Part shown: positions 27,194 through 36,339 of the stretch, in pieces
Position numbering within the stretch: the first letter of the stretch is position 1
Layout: each line of letters opens with the position of its first letter
Assembly: GCF_023204835.1 (NCBI RefSeq)
Contig: NZ_CP096270.1
Coordinates: 1,798,001-1,862,000, forward strand
Source of the DNA: Salinarchaeum laminariae
Lineage (GTDB): Archaea; Halobacteriota; Halobacteria; Halobacteriales; Salinarchaeaceae
Direction: 5' to 3'
Length of the DNA stretch: 64,000 bases
Notes under the pieces: model-generated
Database searches by the model: none
The model's input: the letters and a program-made list of their open reading frames with translations, nothing else
What the model was told of the DNA's origin: nothing
Program-made: the position numbers and the translations under genes

Positions 27194-28627
27194 GTGAGTC
27201 TCGCGGCAAAGCTGTCCACGGACGTGCTGGTCACGACGCTGGTCAAGATCTCGCTCAAGCTCCGGGGGATCGTCGTCATCCCGCTGGTGACGATCTACCT
27301 CGGAACCGCGGCCTACGGCGCGTACGCACAGGTCTTCGCGGTCGCCACGCTGCTCGGACAGGTGACGCTGCTGGGCCTCGATACGGGGATCGTCCAGTTC
27401 TTCCAGCAGTACGGTGAGGACCGATCGGTCACCTACTGGACGCTCGCGAGTGCGCTCTTGCTCACCGGGACTGGGAGTATGCTCGTCGTAGCTGCGGCCG
27501 CGCCGCTACTGGCGACGTACACGCTCGGAGATCGGGCGTTCGCGACGACGTTTCTCGTCGGCTCGGCGCTCGTTCCACTGACCGTCTGGCTGCGCTTCGG
27601 CCAGGGCTACCTCCGCGCCACCCGGCGCATCAAGTACTACTCCCTCTCGGACGTGGCGGTGGTCTACGGCCACATCGCGGCGGTGGCTGGCACAGTGTTG
27701 CTGACGGATTTCGGGATCGCCGGCGTGCTCGCCGTCGTCGTCGCGACCCGGGCGGTCGCCGTCGGCGGCATTCACCTCGCGATCGTTCGAGAGGTGGGCG
27801 TCGCGAGCCCCTCGCTCGAACGGTTCCGCTACTTTCTGGGCTACTCGGTGCCGACGATGGGCACGGACGTGGCTCGTTCGACGCTCACGCAGGCCGATCG
27901 GCTGCTCGTCGGCGCCGTCCTCGGGGCGACTGCGGTCGGCGTCTACTCCGTCGCCTACCAGGTCGCACAGGGGATGCTCCTCTACGTTCGGCCGCTCTCG
28001 ATCACGCTGTTCCCGGAGTTCTCGCGGCTCTGGGCGGAGGAGCGGCCGCGCGTCCGCGATCTCACGATCACAGCGCTCCGGTATTTCATCGCGCTCGCGG
28101 TGCCGACGATCGGTGGCCTCTGGCTCATCGGCAAGTCGATCCTGAACCTGCTCACCACGCCCGACGTCGCGGCGGAGGCGGCGCCGCTGCTGGTGTTGCT
28201 CGCGATCGGCATTCTCCTTCAGGGCGTCTCCGAGATCTACACGGAGCTGTTCTACGCTGCTGACCAGACGAGCGTCCCGCTCCGGATTCAGGGCGTCGCA
28301 GCGATCGTCAACGTGGCGTTGAACGCACTCCTCTTGCCCACGATCGGCATTCAGGGGGCGGCGATCGCGACGATCGTCACGTTCGCGCTGGCGGCTGGGA
28401 CGACCGCCATCGCCTTCCAGTACTGGCTCCCGGTGGTGCCGCCGTTCAGATCGGTCGCCGCACCGATCGCTGCCACCGCGATCATGACTGCCGCCTTCTG
28501 GGTGGTAGCGCCGTGGTGGCCGCTGACGCTCGTCCTCGCGCCGGTCGTCTACGGCGTCGCGTTCGTCGCGCTGGGCGGCGTCGAGCGCGGGGAGCTCGCC
28601 GGGTTGCTTCACCACGTCGGCGGCTGA
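27194..28627 (+). CDS. Wzx-like polysaccharide flippase (MOP superfamily)
   Basis: 477 residues, GTG start (reads as MSLAAKL), about fourteen hydrophobic helices. N-terminal VKISLKLRGIVVIPLVTIYLG and the central GYSVPTMGTDVARSTLTQADRLLVGAV with AYQVAQGMLLYVRPLSITLFPEFSRLW identify a RfbX/Wzx-type polysaccharide exporter, which flips a lipid-linked repeat unit across the membrane. It lies in the same locus as two ligase-like proteins, an initiating transferase and four glycosyltransferases counting the downstream operon. Confidence 0.86.
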   Translation: MSLAAKLSTDVLVTTLVKISLKLRGIVVIPLVTIYLGTAAYGAYAQVFAVATLLGQVTLLGLDTGIVQFFQQYGEDRSVTYWTLASALLLTGTGSMLVVAAAAPLLATYTLGDRAFATTFLVGSALVPLTVWLRFGQGYLRATRRIKYYSLSDVAVVYGHIAAVAGTVLLTDFGIAGVLAVVVATRAVAVGGIHLAIVREVGVASPSLERFRYFLGYSVPTMGTDVARSTLTQADRLLVGAVLGATAVGVYSVAYQVAQGMLLYVRPLSITLFPEFSRLWAEERPRVRDLTITALRYFIALAVPTIGGLWLIGKSILNLLTTPDVAAEAAPLLVLLAIGILLQGVSEIYTELFYAADQTSVPLRIQGVAAIVNVALNALLLPTIGIQGAAIATIVTFALAAGTTAIAFQYWLPVVPPFRSVAAPIAATAIMTAAFWVVAPWWPLTLVLAPVVYGVAFVALGGVERGELAGLLHHVGG

Positions 28628-28914
28628 GGAACGCTGTGAATCCGCGGTTCCGGCGATCGAGCACTCGCCGTGAGGGCCGGTACGACGAGGTTACTCGGCC
28701 GCAGCGGTTTGATCGAGCGGTTCGCCACGTCCTTATTCGCCGTTCACGCCCCACCGTCTCGGTCGTAAAACCGGAGCACTTGGCGGCGGATCGGTGCCGG
28801 TGGAACGCCCCTGCTCTCCGGCGGCATCGCCGTCCACGCCGTCTTCGGTCGCACCGTCGAACCGGTCGGTAAGCCGGCTCGAACAATAGGCCGTCGGCCC
28901 CTCGATTCTGGTCA

Positions 28915-30216
28915 ATGTCCGGCGCGTACTGGGATCGGCAGCTCGACCAACGGCTCGGGCTCGTCGCCGTCGCCCTCCTGATGGCGCTCTACCCGTTTCA
29001 CCTCTACGTGACCCGTATCGTCGTGATAAATCTGAGCTACGGCGATCTGCTGATCGGCGTCGTCGGCGTGGCCTGGCTGCTCGGCGTCGTGGGTATCCGC
29101 CGTCTGCCGCGATTCACCTACCCCGCGTTCGCGTTCGTCGCGATCGCGACGTTTTCTGTGGTGCTGGCGCTGGCGACCGACCCGCCGTATCTCGTCCCCA
29201 AACACTCGGCGATGGTCCTGCTGAAGCTCCTCGGTGCGATCGCGTGGTTCGTCGGTATCTTCGTGCTCTGTACGCGGGACACCATCAGGCGGACGCAGGT
29301 GCTGGCGCTGGTCTCGGTGCTGGTCGGTGCGGTGTTCGCCGTCCAGTCGGCACGCCAGGGGCTGTTCATGGGCGAGCTTCGTCCGACCGGGCCGTTCGAG
29401 AACCCCAACATCTACGCGAACTACCTCCTCTTGAACGGGTTCCTCGCGGCGTATCTCGTCGGCACGCTCCAGCCCGAACGCCCCTACCTCGGAGGCTTGC
29501 TCTCGCTCACGATCCCGCTGTTCGCCGCGAGCCTGATCGTGACCGCGTCCCGTGGATCGCTGATCGGGGCCGCGGCCGGCGCTATCCTCCTCCCGGTGCT
29601 CTATCCGGGACTGAATCTCCGTCCGTACACGAAGCCGGCGTTCGTCGTCCCGGCGGCCTTGTCGGCCGCAGCGGGCTACGTCGTTCTGGAGTCCGACCGG
29701 TGGATACGCGACCGCGTCATCTCCTCCGTCGAATCATCCGCAAAGAACGCCGACACGCGCGTTCGCCGGTGGGAACACGGGGTCGACGCCTTTCTCGATC
29801 ATCCGATCTTCGGTATCGGGTACGGACAGTCCCAGAACTACGTTCGCGAGGCAGGGTTCGGCGGCCCGTACCCGCGGCTCCACAACACTCACCTCACGAT
29901 CCTTTCGGAGACGGGTGTGGTGGGCGCGGTCGCGTTCTATGCTCTCTTCGCCTCCGTTGTCGTCCAGAGCGTTCGCCTCGCCCGCGAGCACGACCCGGCC
30001 TACGCCTTCCTCGGAAGCTTCGTTGTCGCGGTCATGGCGACCGGACTCGTGACTGGCGTCCAGACGTTCCGATCGCTCTGGATCACCGTCGGCATCGTCG
30101 CCGCGCTATCCTACCACCATTTCGGCGAGTCGCTCGACGTTCGCGAGGTCGGGGCGGACGTAGAGGCGGCAGTCGACTCTGTCGCCGCATCGATCGGCTG
30201 GATGCGGGCCTGGTAG
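28915..30216 (+). CDS. O-antigen ligase/polymerase-like membrane protein
   Basis: 433 residues, about eleven hydrophobic helices. The periplasmic-loop type sequence DHPIFGIGYGQSQNYVREA near residue 295-313, with HNTHLTILSETGVVGAVAFYALF, is the Wzy_C/WaaL hallmark. It probably polymerises or transfers the exported repeat unit. It is the second such protein in the locus, and differs from the one at 22288 in both length and loop sequence. A GAACAATAGG element about 33 nt before the ATG is a candidate TATA box. Confidence 0.8.
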   Translation: MSGAYWDRQLDQRLGLVAVALLMALYPFHLYVTRIVVINLSYGDLLIGVVGVAWLLGVVGIRRLPRFTYPAFAFVAIATFSVVLALATDPPYLVPKHSAMVLLKLLGAIAWFVGIFVLCTRDTIRRTQVLALVSVLVGAVFAVQSARQGLFMGELRPTGPFENPNIYANYLLLNGFLAAYLVGTLQPERPYLGGLLSLTIPLFAASLIVTASRGSLIGAAAGAILLPVLYPGLNLRPYTKPAFVVPAALSAAAGYVVLESDRWIRDRVISSVESSAKNADTRVRRWEHGVDAFLDHPIFGIGYGQSQNYVREAGFGGPYPRLHNTHLTILSETGVVGAVAFYALFASVVVQSVRLAREHDPAYAFLGSFVVAVMATGLVTGVQTFRSLWITVGIVAALSYHHFGESLDVREVGADVEAAVDSVAASIGWMRAW

Positions 30217-30271
30217 GACCAACAGGGCGGTACCGGTACCTCACGGCGGGAGTGTCCAGACCCGGCCTCGC

Positions 30272-31867
30272 CTAGATGTAGCCGAGGTCCTCGAGGCGCT
30301 GCTGGGTAGCTGCACCGACGTCTGCCTCCTCCTCGGTGTCCTCCCCAGAACGCTCCCCCGTTCCAGCCATCTCGCCGTGCTCGTCGTGGAGCCGGTCCCG
30401 AAGCCGCGCCGCAAGCCCGGCCGGTGCCTGCTCCGACCGCGAATCGACTGCCGTCTTCGCGTTCGAGTACGACCCGACGGCCGTCTCCGCGTCCGTCGTC
30501 GAATCGTCGACCACCGCTGCTGGCCGGCCGACGCTGTAGAGCGCCTCGCTGCCGTCGGTCCTCTCGACGAGCTTCCATCCCGGTGTTCTGATGCTCCGTA
30601 ACCCGCTATCGAACTGATCGAGATCGACCTCGACGGCGTCGACGCGCTCGGCGAGCGTCTCGACGTCGGGCTGGGGAGTGACGTACTCGCCAATGACGTA
30701 GTCGCGATCACGCGGATCGAGGAGCGACTGCTGTGTGATCGAGGGATCAGCGGGGTGGTCGACGCCGGCGAGATCGAGGATCGTCGGGTAGAGGTCCCGC
30801 AGTTCGCGGAGTCCGGCGCCGGCTGGGGGAACGTCGATGCCCTCGGGAGTATGACAGACCAGTGGGACGTGCGTGAGCGTGTCGTGGAGCGAGTACTGGT
30901 GGTCCATGAGGCCGTGATCGCCCAGATTCTCCCCGTGATCGCCGACGACGAAGACGACCGTGTCATCCAGCAGCGCGCGCTTCTCGAGCGTGTCGTAGAG
31001 CGCACCGATCCGACGATCGAGATAGTGAAGTTCGCCCAGATAGAGCGCGTGAAGGAGAGCAAAGTCACGCTCGGTCATCGACTCCACCCCGGCGATGTAG
31101 GCCCACGCGTCCTGATTGACGCGACTCGCGTCGTCGAAATCGGCGTCTTCCGGAAGAAAGCGCGATCGGTGGCCGCGCGGCGGTCGGTACTCGAGGTGTG
31201 GTTCGAGATAGTTCACGAACGCGAAGAACGGCCGCGTCGCATCCTGTGTGCGATCGAGCCAGCGCTCGATCCGTCGGTTCGTGAGCCACGCGCCGTCGTC
31301 GTAGCGATGTCGGATGAGCTTCGCGTGGAGCACGTTCGCGACCGTCGGCGGCAGCTCGCGCAATGAGAGCTCCGCGCCGAGACCACGCAGTTTGTCGATG
31401 GCGCCGTCGCGTCGTTTCGCGACGCGGATGAGATCCACGTCGCTCTCGAACAGCTCCCAGCCCGATCTGAACGTCTCGAACCCGCGATCGAAGCCGACGT
31501 CGCTGCTCACCCAGCTATTGTTCGAGAACGCCGCGGTCTGATAGCCCTCGTCGGCGAGCACCTCGGCGATCGGCGGGACGTCCGGATCGAACGTCTTCGA
31601 CCCGGCGTGTGTGCCGTGATCGGACGTATACTGCCCCGTGAACATCGAGGCGTGGGAGGGCAGCGTCCACGGCCCCGTCGTGAACACGTTGGTCACGACC
31701 TCGCCGTTCTCGGCGATCCGGTGGAGGTTCGGCGTCACGTCCGGCCGCCCGAGCACGTCGCGAGCCCTGGCGGTGTCCATCACGATGAGAACGACGTTCG
31801 GGCGGTCGGGGGTGGTCTCGCTGCGCGGCAGGCGCCGGCCCGATCCCGTGGGGTTCGTCGTGTTCAC
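30272..31867 (-). CDS. Sulfatase-fold hydrolase/transferase with Thr at the nucleophile position
   Basis: 531 residues of the sulfatase/alkaline-phosphatase superfamily. The N-terminal metal strand is VVLIVMDTARARD (D31), and later metal-ligand motifs include GDHGENLGDHG. The nucleophile loop TLPSHASMFTG (68-78) aligns with the sulfatase signature, but the position normally held by formylglycine Cys/Ser is Thr68 and the usual Arg is His72. Thr nucleophiles are known in LtaS and EptA phosphotransferases of this superfamily, so a phospho-transferase or phosphodiesterase role is possible. No signal peptide or membrane helix. It is last in the four-gene operon, overlapping the GT4 gene by four bases. 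Confidence 0.8.
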   Translation of the reverse strand: MNTTNPTGSGRRLPRSETTPDRPNVVLIVMDTARARDVLGRPDVTPNLHRIAENGEVVTNVFTTGPWTLPSHASMFTGQYTSDHGTHAGSKTFDPDVPPIAEVLADEGYQTAAFSNNSWVSSDVGFDRGFETFRSGWELFESDVDLIRVAKRRDGAIDKLRGLGAELSLRELPPTVANVLHAKLIRHRYDDGAWLTNRRIERWLDRTQDATRPFFAFVNYLEPHLEYRPPRGHRSRFLPEDADFDDASRVNQDAWAYIAGVESMTERDFALLHALYLGELHYLDRRIGALYDTLEKRALLDDTVVFVVGDHGENLGDHGLMDHQYSLHDTLTHVPLVCHTPEGIDVPPAGAGLRELRDLYPTILDLAGVDHPADPSITQQSLLDPRDRDYVIGEYVTPQPDVETLAERVDAVEVDLDQFDSGLRSIRTPGWKLVERTDGSEALYSVGRPAAVVDDSTTDAETAVGSYSNAKTAVDSRSEQAPAGLAARLRDRLHDEHGEMAGTGERSGEDTEEEADVGAATQQRLEDLGYI

Positions 31868-33195
31868 GACTCGGCCACCTCCTGCAGAAACGCCTCGTAG
31901 CGATCGACGTACGCCTCGACGGAGAACCTCTCTTCGACGAGTGACTGTCCGCGTCTCGCCATCGCCCTGGCGGCATCCGGATTGCCGAGGATCGAGCGCA
32001 GTGCGGCGGCGATTTCGATCGGCGCGTCGGGTGCGATCAGGAGTCCGGTCTCGCCGTCCCGGACGACCTCCCGCGTCCCGCCGACGTCCGTGGCCACGAC
32101 TGGCAGCCCCATCGAGAGCGCCTCTCTGACGACGCCGGGGACGCCCTCGTTGCGCGAGGGAAGGACGAACGCGTCGAGGCGGTCGTAGAAGGACGGCATG
32201 TCATCGACCCAGCCGAGGAACTCGACGGGGGCGTCGTGGTCACTCTCGGCGACGCTGTCACTCTCTGCGACCCGCTGGCGGAGCGCCTCGGCGTACTCAC
32301 GGTCGGCGTCGTGTGGCGGTTCGCCCGCGACGAGAAACTGGACGTCGGATCGCTCTGCGGATAGCTCGATCGCCGCGGAGACGAAGTCGTCGACGCCCTT
32401 TCGCGGCGTGAGGGAGGCCGCCGTCCCGATGGTGTAGGGCGGCTGGCTGAGCGGTGGCGTTGCCCGCCGTGCGGAGAACCGCTCGACGTCGATCCCCTTC
32501 GGAAATATCCGAAGCGAGTCGGCGTACTGCTCGTACTGCTCGTCGGTGAACAGCCGGCGAGCCTGCCCGTCTGACTCGATGAACACCCGGTCTGCGAGGC
32601 GCAGGCCGACGCTGTTGAGGGTGCGATAGAGCCCCTCGGAGGGCTGTCCGAGGCCGATGTTCCAGACGACCGGCGTCCGGCTCCCGACCGCGAACGGCGC
32701 GATCGTGAGCAGGCTCCGGAGGTTCATACACCAGACGACGTCGGCGGTTCCAAGCACGGATCTGGCCTCGAGATTGAACTGGCCGAGCCGCGCCACCGTG
32801 CCGATCGAGCGCAGCGTCGACTGCTCCAGGATTTGGCCGTCGTACCGATCCAGCGACCCTCTGAAGGGCACCACGTCGACGGCGATTTCGCCGCGGAGCC
32901 GCTCGCAGAGGCGGTCCTCGGTGTGGGCGAGGAGCACCGGGCGGACGGCGTCCTGGTCGAGGCGCGTCAGGAGCCGGCAGACCATCTCCGATCCGCCCCC
33001 GTGAGAGGGCGGTGAGCCGTCGAAGAACACGGCCGTTTTCGCGTCGCTGGCTGTCGGTTTCTCGCCAGTCGGATCGGCTCGATCGGCGCAATCGACTCTC
33101 GCGGGGGTTCGTGGGGTTCGGTCACCGATCTCTTCGGCACGCTCGGGATCGAGATCGGCGGCGCTGACGGTCGGGGCTGTGGGTGTAGCGTTCAT
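31864..33195 (-). CDS. Family 4 (GT-B) glycosyltransferase
   Basis: 443 residues from the ATG at 33195. The first 55 residues are low-complexity; the GT-B domain starts at AVFFDGSPPSHGGGSEM and ends with the sugar-nucleotide site FVLPSRNEGVPGVVREALSMGLPVVATDVGG, including the E-x7-E motif. It transfers a hexose or similar sugar to a lipid-linked acceptor. Its start codon overlaps the upstream GT4 stop (ATGA at 33192-33195), and its stop overlaps the sulfatase-fold gene start, so all are translationally coupled. Confidence 0.9.
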   Translation of the reverse strand: MNATPTAPTVSAADLDPERAEEIGDRTPRTPARVDCADRADPTGEKPTASDAKTAVFFDGSPPSHGGGSEMVCRLLTRLDQDAVRPVLLAHTEDRLCERLRGEIAVDVVPFRGSLDRYDGQILEQSTLRSIGTVARLGQFNLEARSVLGTADVVWCMNLRSLLTIAPFAVGSRTPVVWNIGLGQPSEGLYRTLNSVGLRLADRVFIESDGQARRLFTDEQYEQYADSLRIFPKGIDVERFSARRATPPLSQPPYTIGTAASLTPRKGVDDFVSAAIELSAERSDVQFLVAGEPPHDADREYAEALRQRVAESDSVAESDHDAPVEFLGWVDDMPSFYDRLDAFVLPSRNEGVPGVVREALSMGLPVVATDVGGTREVVRDGETGLLIAPDAPIEIAAALRSILGNPDAARAMARRGQSLVEERFSVEAYVDRYEAFLQEVAES

Positions 33196-34547
33196 GAGGA
33201 TGAGTGCCTCTCGGCGAGTGTTTCGAGCGCTCGCGTCGTCCTGCGGACTGTCGATCGCCAGTCGAGGTTCTCGCGAGAAGCCGCTCCCGCGGGTCTGCTC
33301 GCCCGATCGGCTCCGGAGGACTGTCGAGCGGCAAGCTGGTCCGTCACCGACCCCCCATCGCTCACCGCGTCGGTCGTCGACACCGCCGCCGCAGGAGTTG
33401 CACGGCCGGCGCCGTCCGTATCCAGCTCCAGCGATTCGATCACGGCCGCGGCCAGTGCGTCGACGTCCTCGACGGGCACCGTGTGAACGCCAGGGTCGTC
33501 GAGCGCGGCGACGTGATCGAGATCCGTCGTCACCACCGGGATTCCCGACGCGCGAGCCTCCAGCACCGTCCTGGGCATTCCCTCCGCGCGGCTGGGCAGG
33601 ACGAGTACGTCGGCTGCCCGGTAGACCGCGGGCATCTCGTCGTAGTCGACGTGGCCGAGGACGGCCACCGCGCTGTCGCTGTCGGACGAATCGGCGACCG
33701 CCGGGTCGTCCTCTAGCTCTTCGCGCAGCGGCCCGTCGCCACACACCGCGAGCGTCGCGGTCGGGACCGACTTGCGAATCTCCTCCATCCCTGCGATGGC
33801 GTCCTGCGGTCGCTTGCCCTCGACGAGTCGCCCGACGAAGAGAACGGTCGGTCCCGCAGCGTCGAGCCGCTCGCTCTCGGGACCGTCGGGCCGGAACCGC
33901 TCGGTGTCGACGCCGTTGGGCACGACGGCGACCGGCGTGGTGACGCCGAGGTCCCGGAGCCGCCGTTCGTCCACGTCGGTGTAACAGAAGACCAGATCGG
34001 CCTGCTCGAACGTCCAGCGTCCGGCCGTCTGGAGGTACGCCTCGAAGATCGAGGCCGGGGCAGTCTGTGAGTAGAGGCCATGGTTGGTGATCGCCAGCGG
34101 AGTGGCCGAGCGGCGCCGTTCCAGTGCGGCCAGATTCGTCGACGCGTAGAGGTGGGAGTGCGCGTGGACGACGTCGAACTCGTTGGCTGCGTGGAGATAC
34201 CGCGCCAACCCCACCGAGAGGGCGTTTCCGAGGAGCCGCGCGGTCGTGTTGAACCGCACGACCGTGTAGCCATCTCGCGACTCGACGTGTGGTCGGCTCG
34301 ATTCGGCTACACTCTGTTCTGATCGATCGGGCTCGTTTCCTGACCTACCGGCCCCTGCTCCCGATCGCTCGGGCTGCCCTTCGAACTGATCGGACCCCGT
34401 CCCTCGCCCATCCGACGGCTGCCTGACAGTCAGCACCGTAACCTCGTGGCCCATCGCCGCCTGATCGCGGCTCAGTGCGTGGACGTGGTAGGCACCGCCG
34501 CCGGTCACGTCCGGGTGGAGCGTCTGGGCTACGCGGAGGATTCTCAC
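33192..34547 (-). CDS. Family 4 (GT-B) glycosyltransferase
   Basis: 451 residues from the GTG at 34547, which gives MRILRVAQTLHPDVTGGGAY, the typical start of haloarchaeal GT4 proteins; an in-frame ATG at 34601 would add 18 residues without similarity and overlap the upstream gene by 14 bp. The donor-binding motif is VLPSRAEGMPRTVLEARASGIPVVTTDLDHV, with E-x7-E. Residues between 60 and 95 are a low-complexity acidic/Gly insert. It couples to the following GT4 gene by an ATGA overlap, so the two probably add consecutive sugars. Confidence 0.9.
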   Translation of the reverse strand: MRILRVAQTLHPDVTGGGAYHVHALSRDQAAMGHEVTVLTVRQPSDGRGTGSDQFEGQPERSGAGAGRSGNEPDRSEQSVAESSRPHVESRDGYTVVRFNTTARLLGNALSVGLARYLHAANEFDVVHAHSHLYASTNLAALERRRSATPLAITNHGLYSQTAPASIFEAYLQTAGRWTFEQADLVFCYTDVDERRLRDLGVTTPVAVVPNGVDTERFRPDGPESERLDAAGPTVLFVGRLVEGKRPQDAIAGMEEIRKSVPTATLAVCGDGPLREELEDDPAVADSSDSDSAVAVLGHVDYDEMPAVYRAADVLVLPSRAEGMPRTVLEARASGIPVVTTDLDHVAALDDPGVHTVPVEDVDALAAAVIESLELDTDGAGRATPAAAVSTTDAVSDGGSVTDQLAARQSSGADRASRPAGAASRENLDWRSTVRRTTRALETLAERHSSS

Positions 34548-34587
34548 GCTGCGATCACCTGGATCGAGACCGCGAGAGCGAGCCGCC

Positions 34588-36339
34588 TCATTCGTCCTCA
34601 CCCGGCGCGAGCAACGCCAGCGCGTCCACCACGACGAGACGAAGCTGTTCGATGACGATCCGGACGTCCAGGGCCAGCGACTGGCGCTCGACGTACTCCA
34701 GATCGTGGGCCAGCTTTTCGGCGGGCTGGAACCCGGTGATCTCGTGGATCTGTGCGAGTCCGGTCAGTCCGGGTTTCACGAACCACCGGCGCTCCCACTC
34801 GATGCCGTCCGCCGTGATCTCGGACTCCAGCGCCGGCCGCTCTGGTCGCGGGCCGACGACGGTCATGTCTCCAGCGAGCACGGAGAGCAGCTGTGGGATC
34901 TCGTCGAGATGCGTGGCCCGCAGCACCTGCCCGACCCGGGTGACGCGAGCGTCCACGTCGCCGACGTCCTCGTCGCTGAGCGTCGGCCCGGTATCTCGTT
35001 CGGCACCGTCTGCCATGGTTCGGAACTTCCAGAGCGTGAACACGCGACCGAGCCTGGCCGTCCGGGACTGTCCGTAGAGCACAGGCCCCGGCGAGTCGAG
35101 CCTGATCGCGACGGCGATCACCAGCACGAGCGGTGCGAGTGCCACGAGCCCCACCGTCGCGAAACAGACGTCGAACCCACGCTTGGCCACCCGACGGTGG
35201 AGAGGAAGTGGCTCGACGTTCGCGTCGAGGATCTGCGGATCGGAGCGGGTCTGTTCGGCGTGCTCGCCGGTGCTTTTCCTGTCGTCCTCTTTCCCACTGC
35301 GAGCGGCCGGTGCGTCGTCGATGAGCGTCGCCGGCGCGTGGACGGCGTGGACTTTCGCGTCGACGCCCCGTTCTCGACAGACGCGCAGCGCTCCGAAGAA
35401 CTCCTGGCGATCCGAGGCGGAGAACCCCAGCACGACGGCGTCGACGTCCCGAGAGACGAGGAGATTCTGCAGGCGCGTCAGTCCCGAAATCCGTTCGGTC
35501 GCAGGGCCCGTGGCGGACGGTCCCGCCGCCGTCTCCATGGTCGATACCGGCGGAGGATCGCGCGATCCGTCGCCATCGGTTTCGCCGATATCGTCGGTAG
35601 CCGTCGTCCGTGACCCATCTGCCAGCGACTCCACGTCTGCCGACGCACTGCCATCTCCGGCGCCAGTTCCTCCACCTTCACTTGCCTCACGCCCCGCTTC
35701 GTGAGACTCCGTCGACCGCTCCGACGTCGTTCCGCCATCTCCCTCGACGTCACCGGAGGCATCCGCTTCCGTCGTACCAGCCTCCCCCTCATCGGTGGGC
35801 GAGAGGCCCCCGTCCGTACGAAGTCGCTCAACGTCGAGGGAATCTGGTGCTGCGCTCGCGAGCGAGAGGCGTGGTGGCGAGACGTGCCCGATCGGGCTCG
35901 CTTCCAGTTCGGCGACGGCGTCGCCGAGTTTGCCCGCGTCGTCCCCGACCAGGACGACGCGCTGGGGGCGGACGACCGACCGGAGTATCGTCTGGAAGAC
36001 GGGCACGATGACCGCTGTCACCACGCCAACCACGGCGAGTACCGCTGGCGCCGGAACGAACCCGACGCCGAGCCACCCCGCGAACGCGAGCACACCGATC
36101 GCCAGCCCGATCCGGACGGCCGCTGCTTGTAGCCGATCCAGCGTGCGACGCGGCCGCGGAGCGTACTCGGACCAGAGCGCCAGCGTCACGGTCAGGGTGG
36201 TGAGTGCGACGCTCGGGGACCCTGGCGCGGCCGCGATGCCCGCCCGGGCGAGTGCGGCTCCCGCACTGACGGTGGCGACCGTCACCGTGATCACCGTCAG
36301 ACCGCCAGCGGCTGCTCTACGGCTCGTGGCCCGTCTCAT
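34588..36339 (-). CDS. Polyprenyl glycosylphosphotransferase (initiating sugar-1-P transferase)
   Basis: 583 residues. Hydrophobic helices at about 12-35, 40-55, 74-92 and 97-118 precede a Rossmann-like domain (VVLVGDDAGKLGDAV from 127) that is interrupted by about 110 disordered acidic residues (172-283). The C-terminal bacterial sugar transferase domain carries AKRGFDVCFATVG, RLDSPGPVLYGQSR, LWKFRTM, HLDEIPQLLSVLAGDM and VGPRPE. It transfers sugar-1-phosphate to a polyprenyl phosphate, starting repeat-unit synthesis. First gene of the minus-strand operon ending in the sulfatase-fold gene. Confidence 0.92.
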   Translation of the reverse strand: MRRATSRRAAAGGLTVITVTVATVSAGAALARAGIAAAPGSPSVALTTLTVTLALWSEYAPRPRRTLDRLQAAAVRIGLAIGVLAFAGWLGVGFVPAPAVLAVVGVVTAVIVPVFQTILRSVVRPQRVVLVGDDAGKLGDAVAELEASPIGHVSPPRLSLASAAPDSLDVERLRTDGGLSPTDEGEAGTTEADASGDVEGDGGTTSERSTESHEAGREASEGGGTGAGDGSASADVESLADGSRTTATDDIGETDGDGSRDPPPVSTMETAAGPSATGPATERISGLTRLQNLLVSRDVDAVVLGFSASDRQEFFGALRVCRERGVDAKVHAVHAPATLIDDAPAARSGKEDDRKSTGEHAEQTRSDPQILDANVEPLPLHRRVAKRGFDVCFATVGLVALAPLVLVIAVAIRLDSPGPVLYGQSRTARLGRVFTLWKFRTMADGAERDTGPTLSDEDVGDVDARVTRVGQVLRATHLDEIPQLLSVLAGDMTVVGPRPERPALESEITADGIEWERRWFVKPGLTGLAQIHEITGFQPAEKLAHDLEYVERQSLALDVRIVIEQLRLVVVDALALLAPGEDE

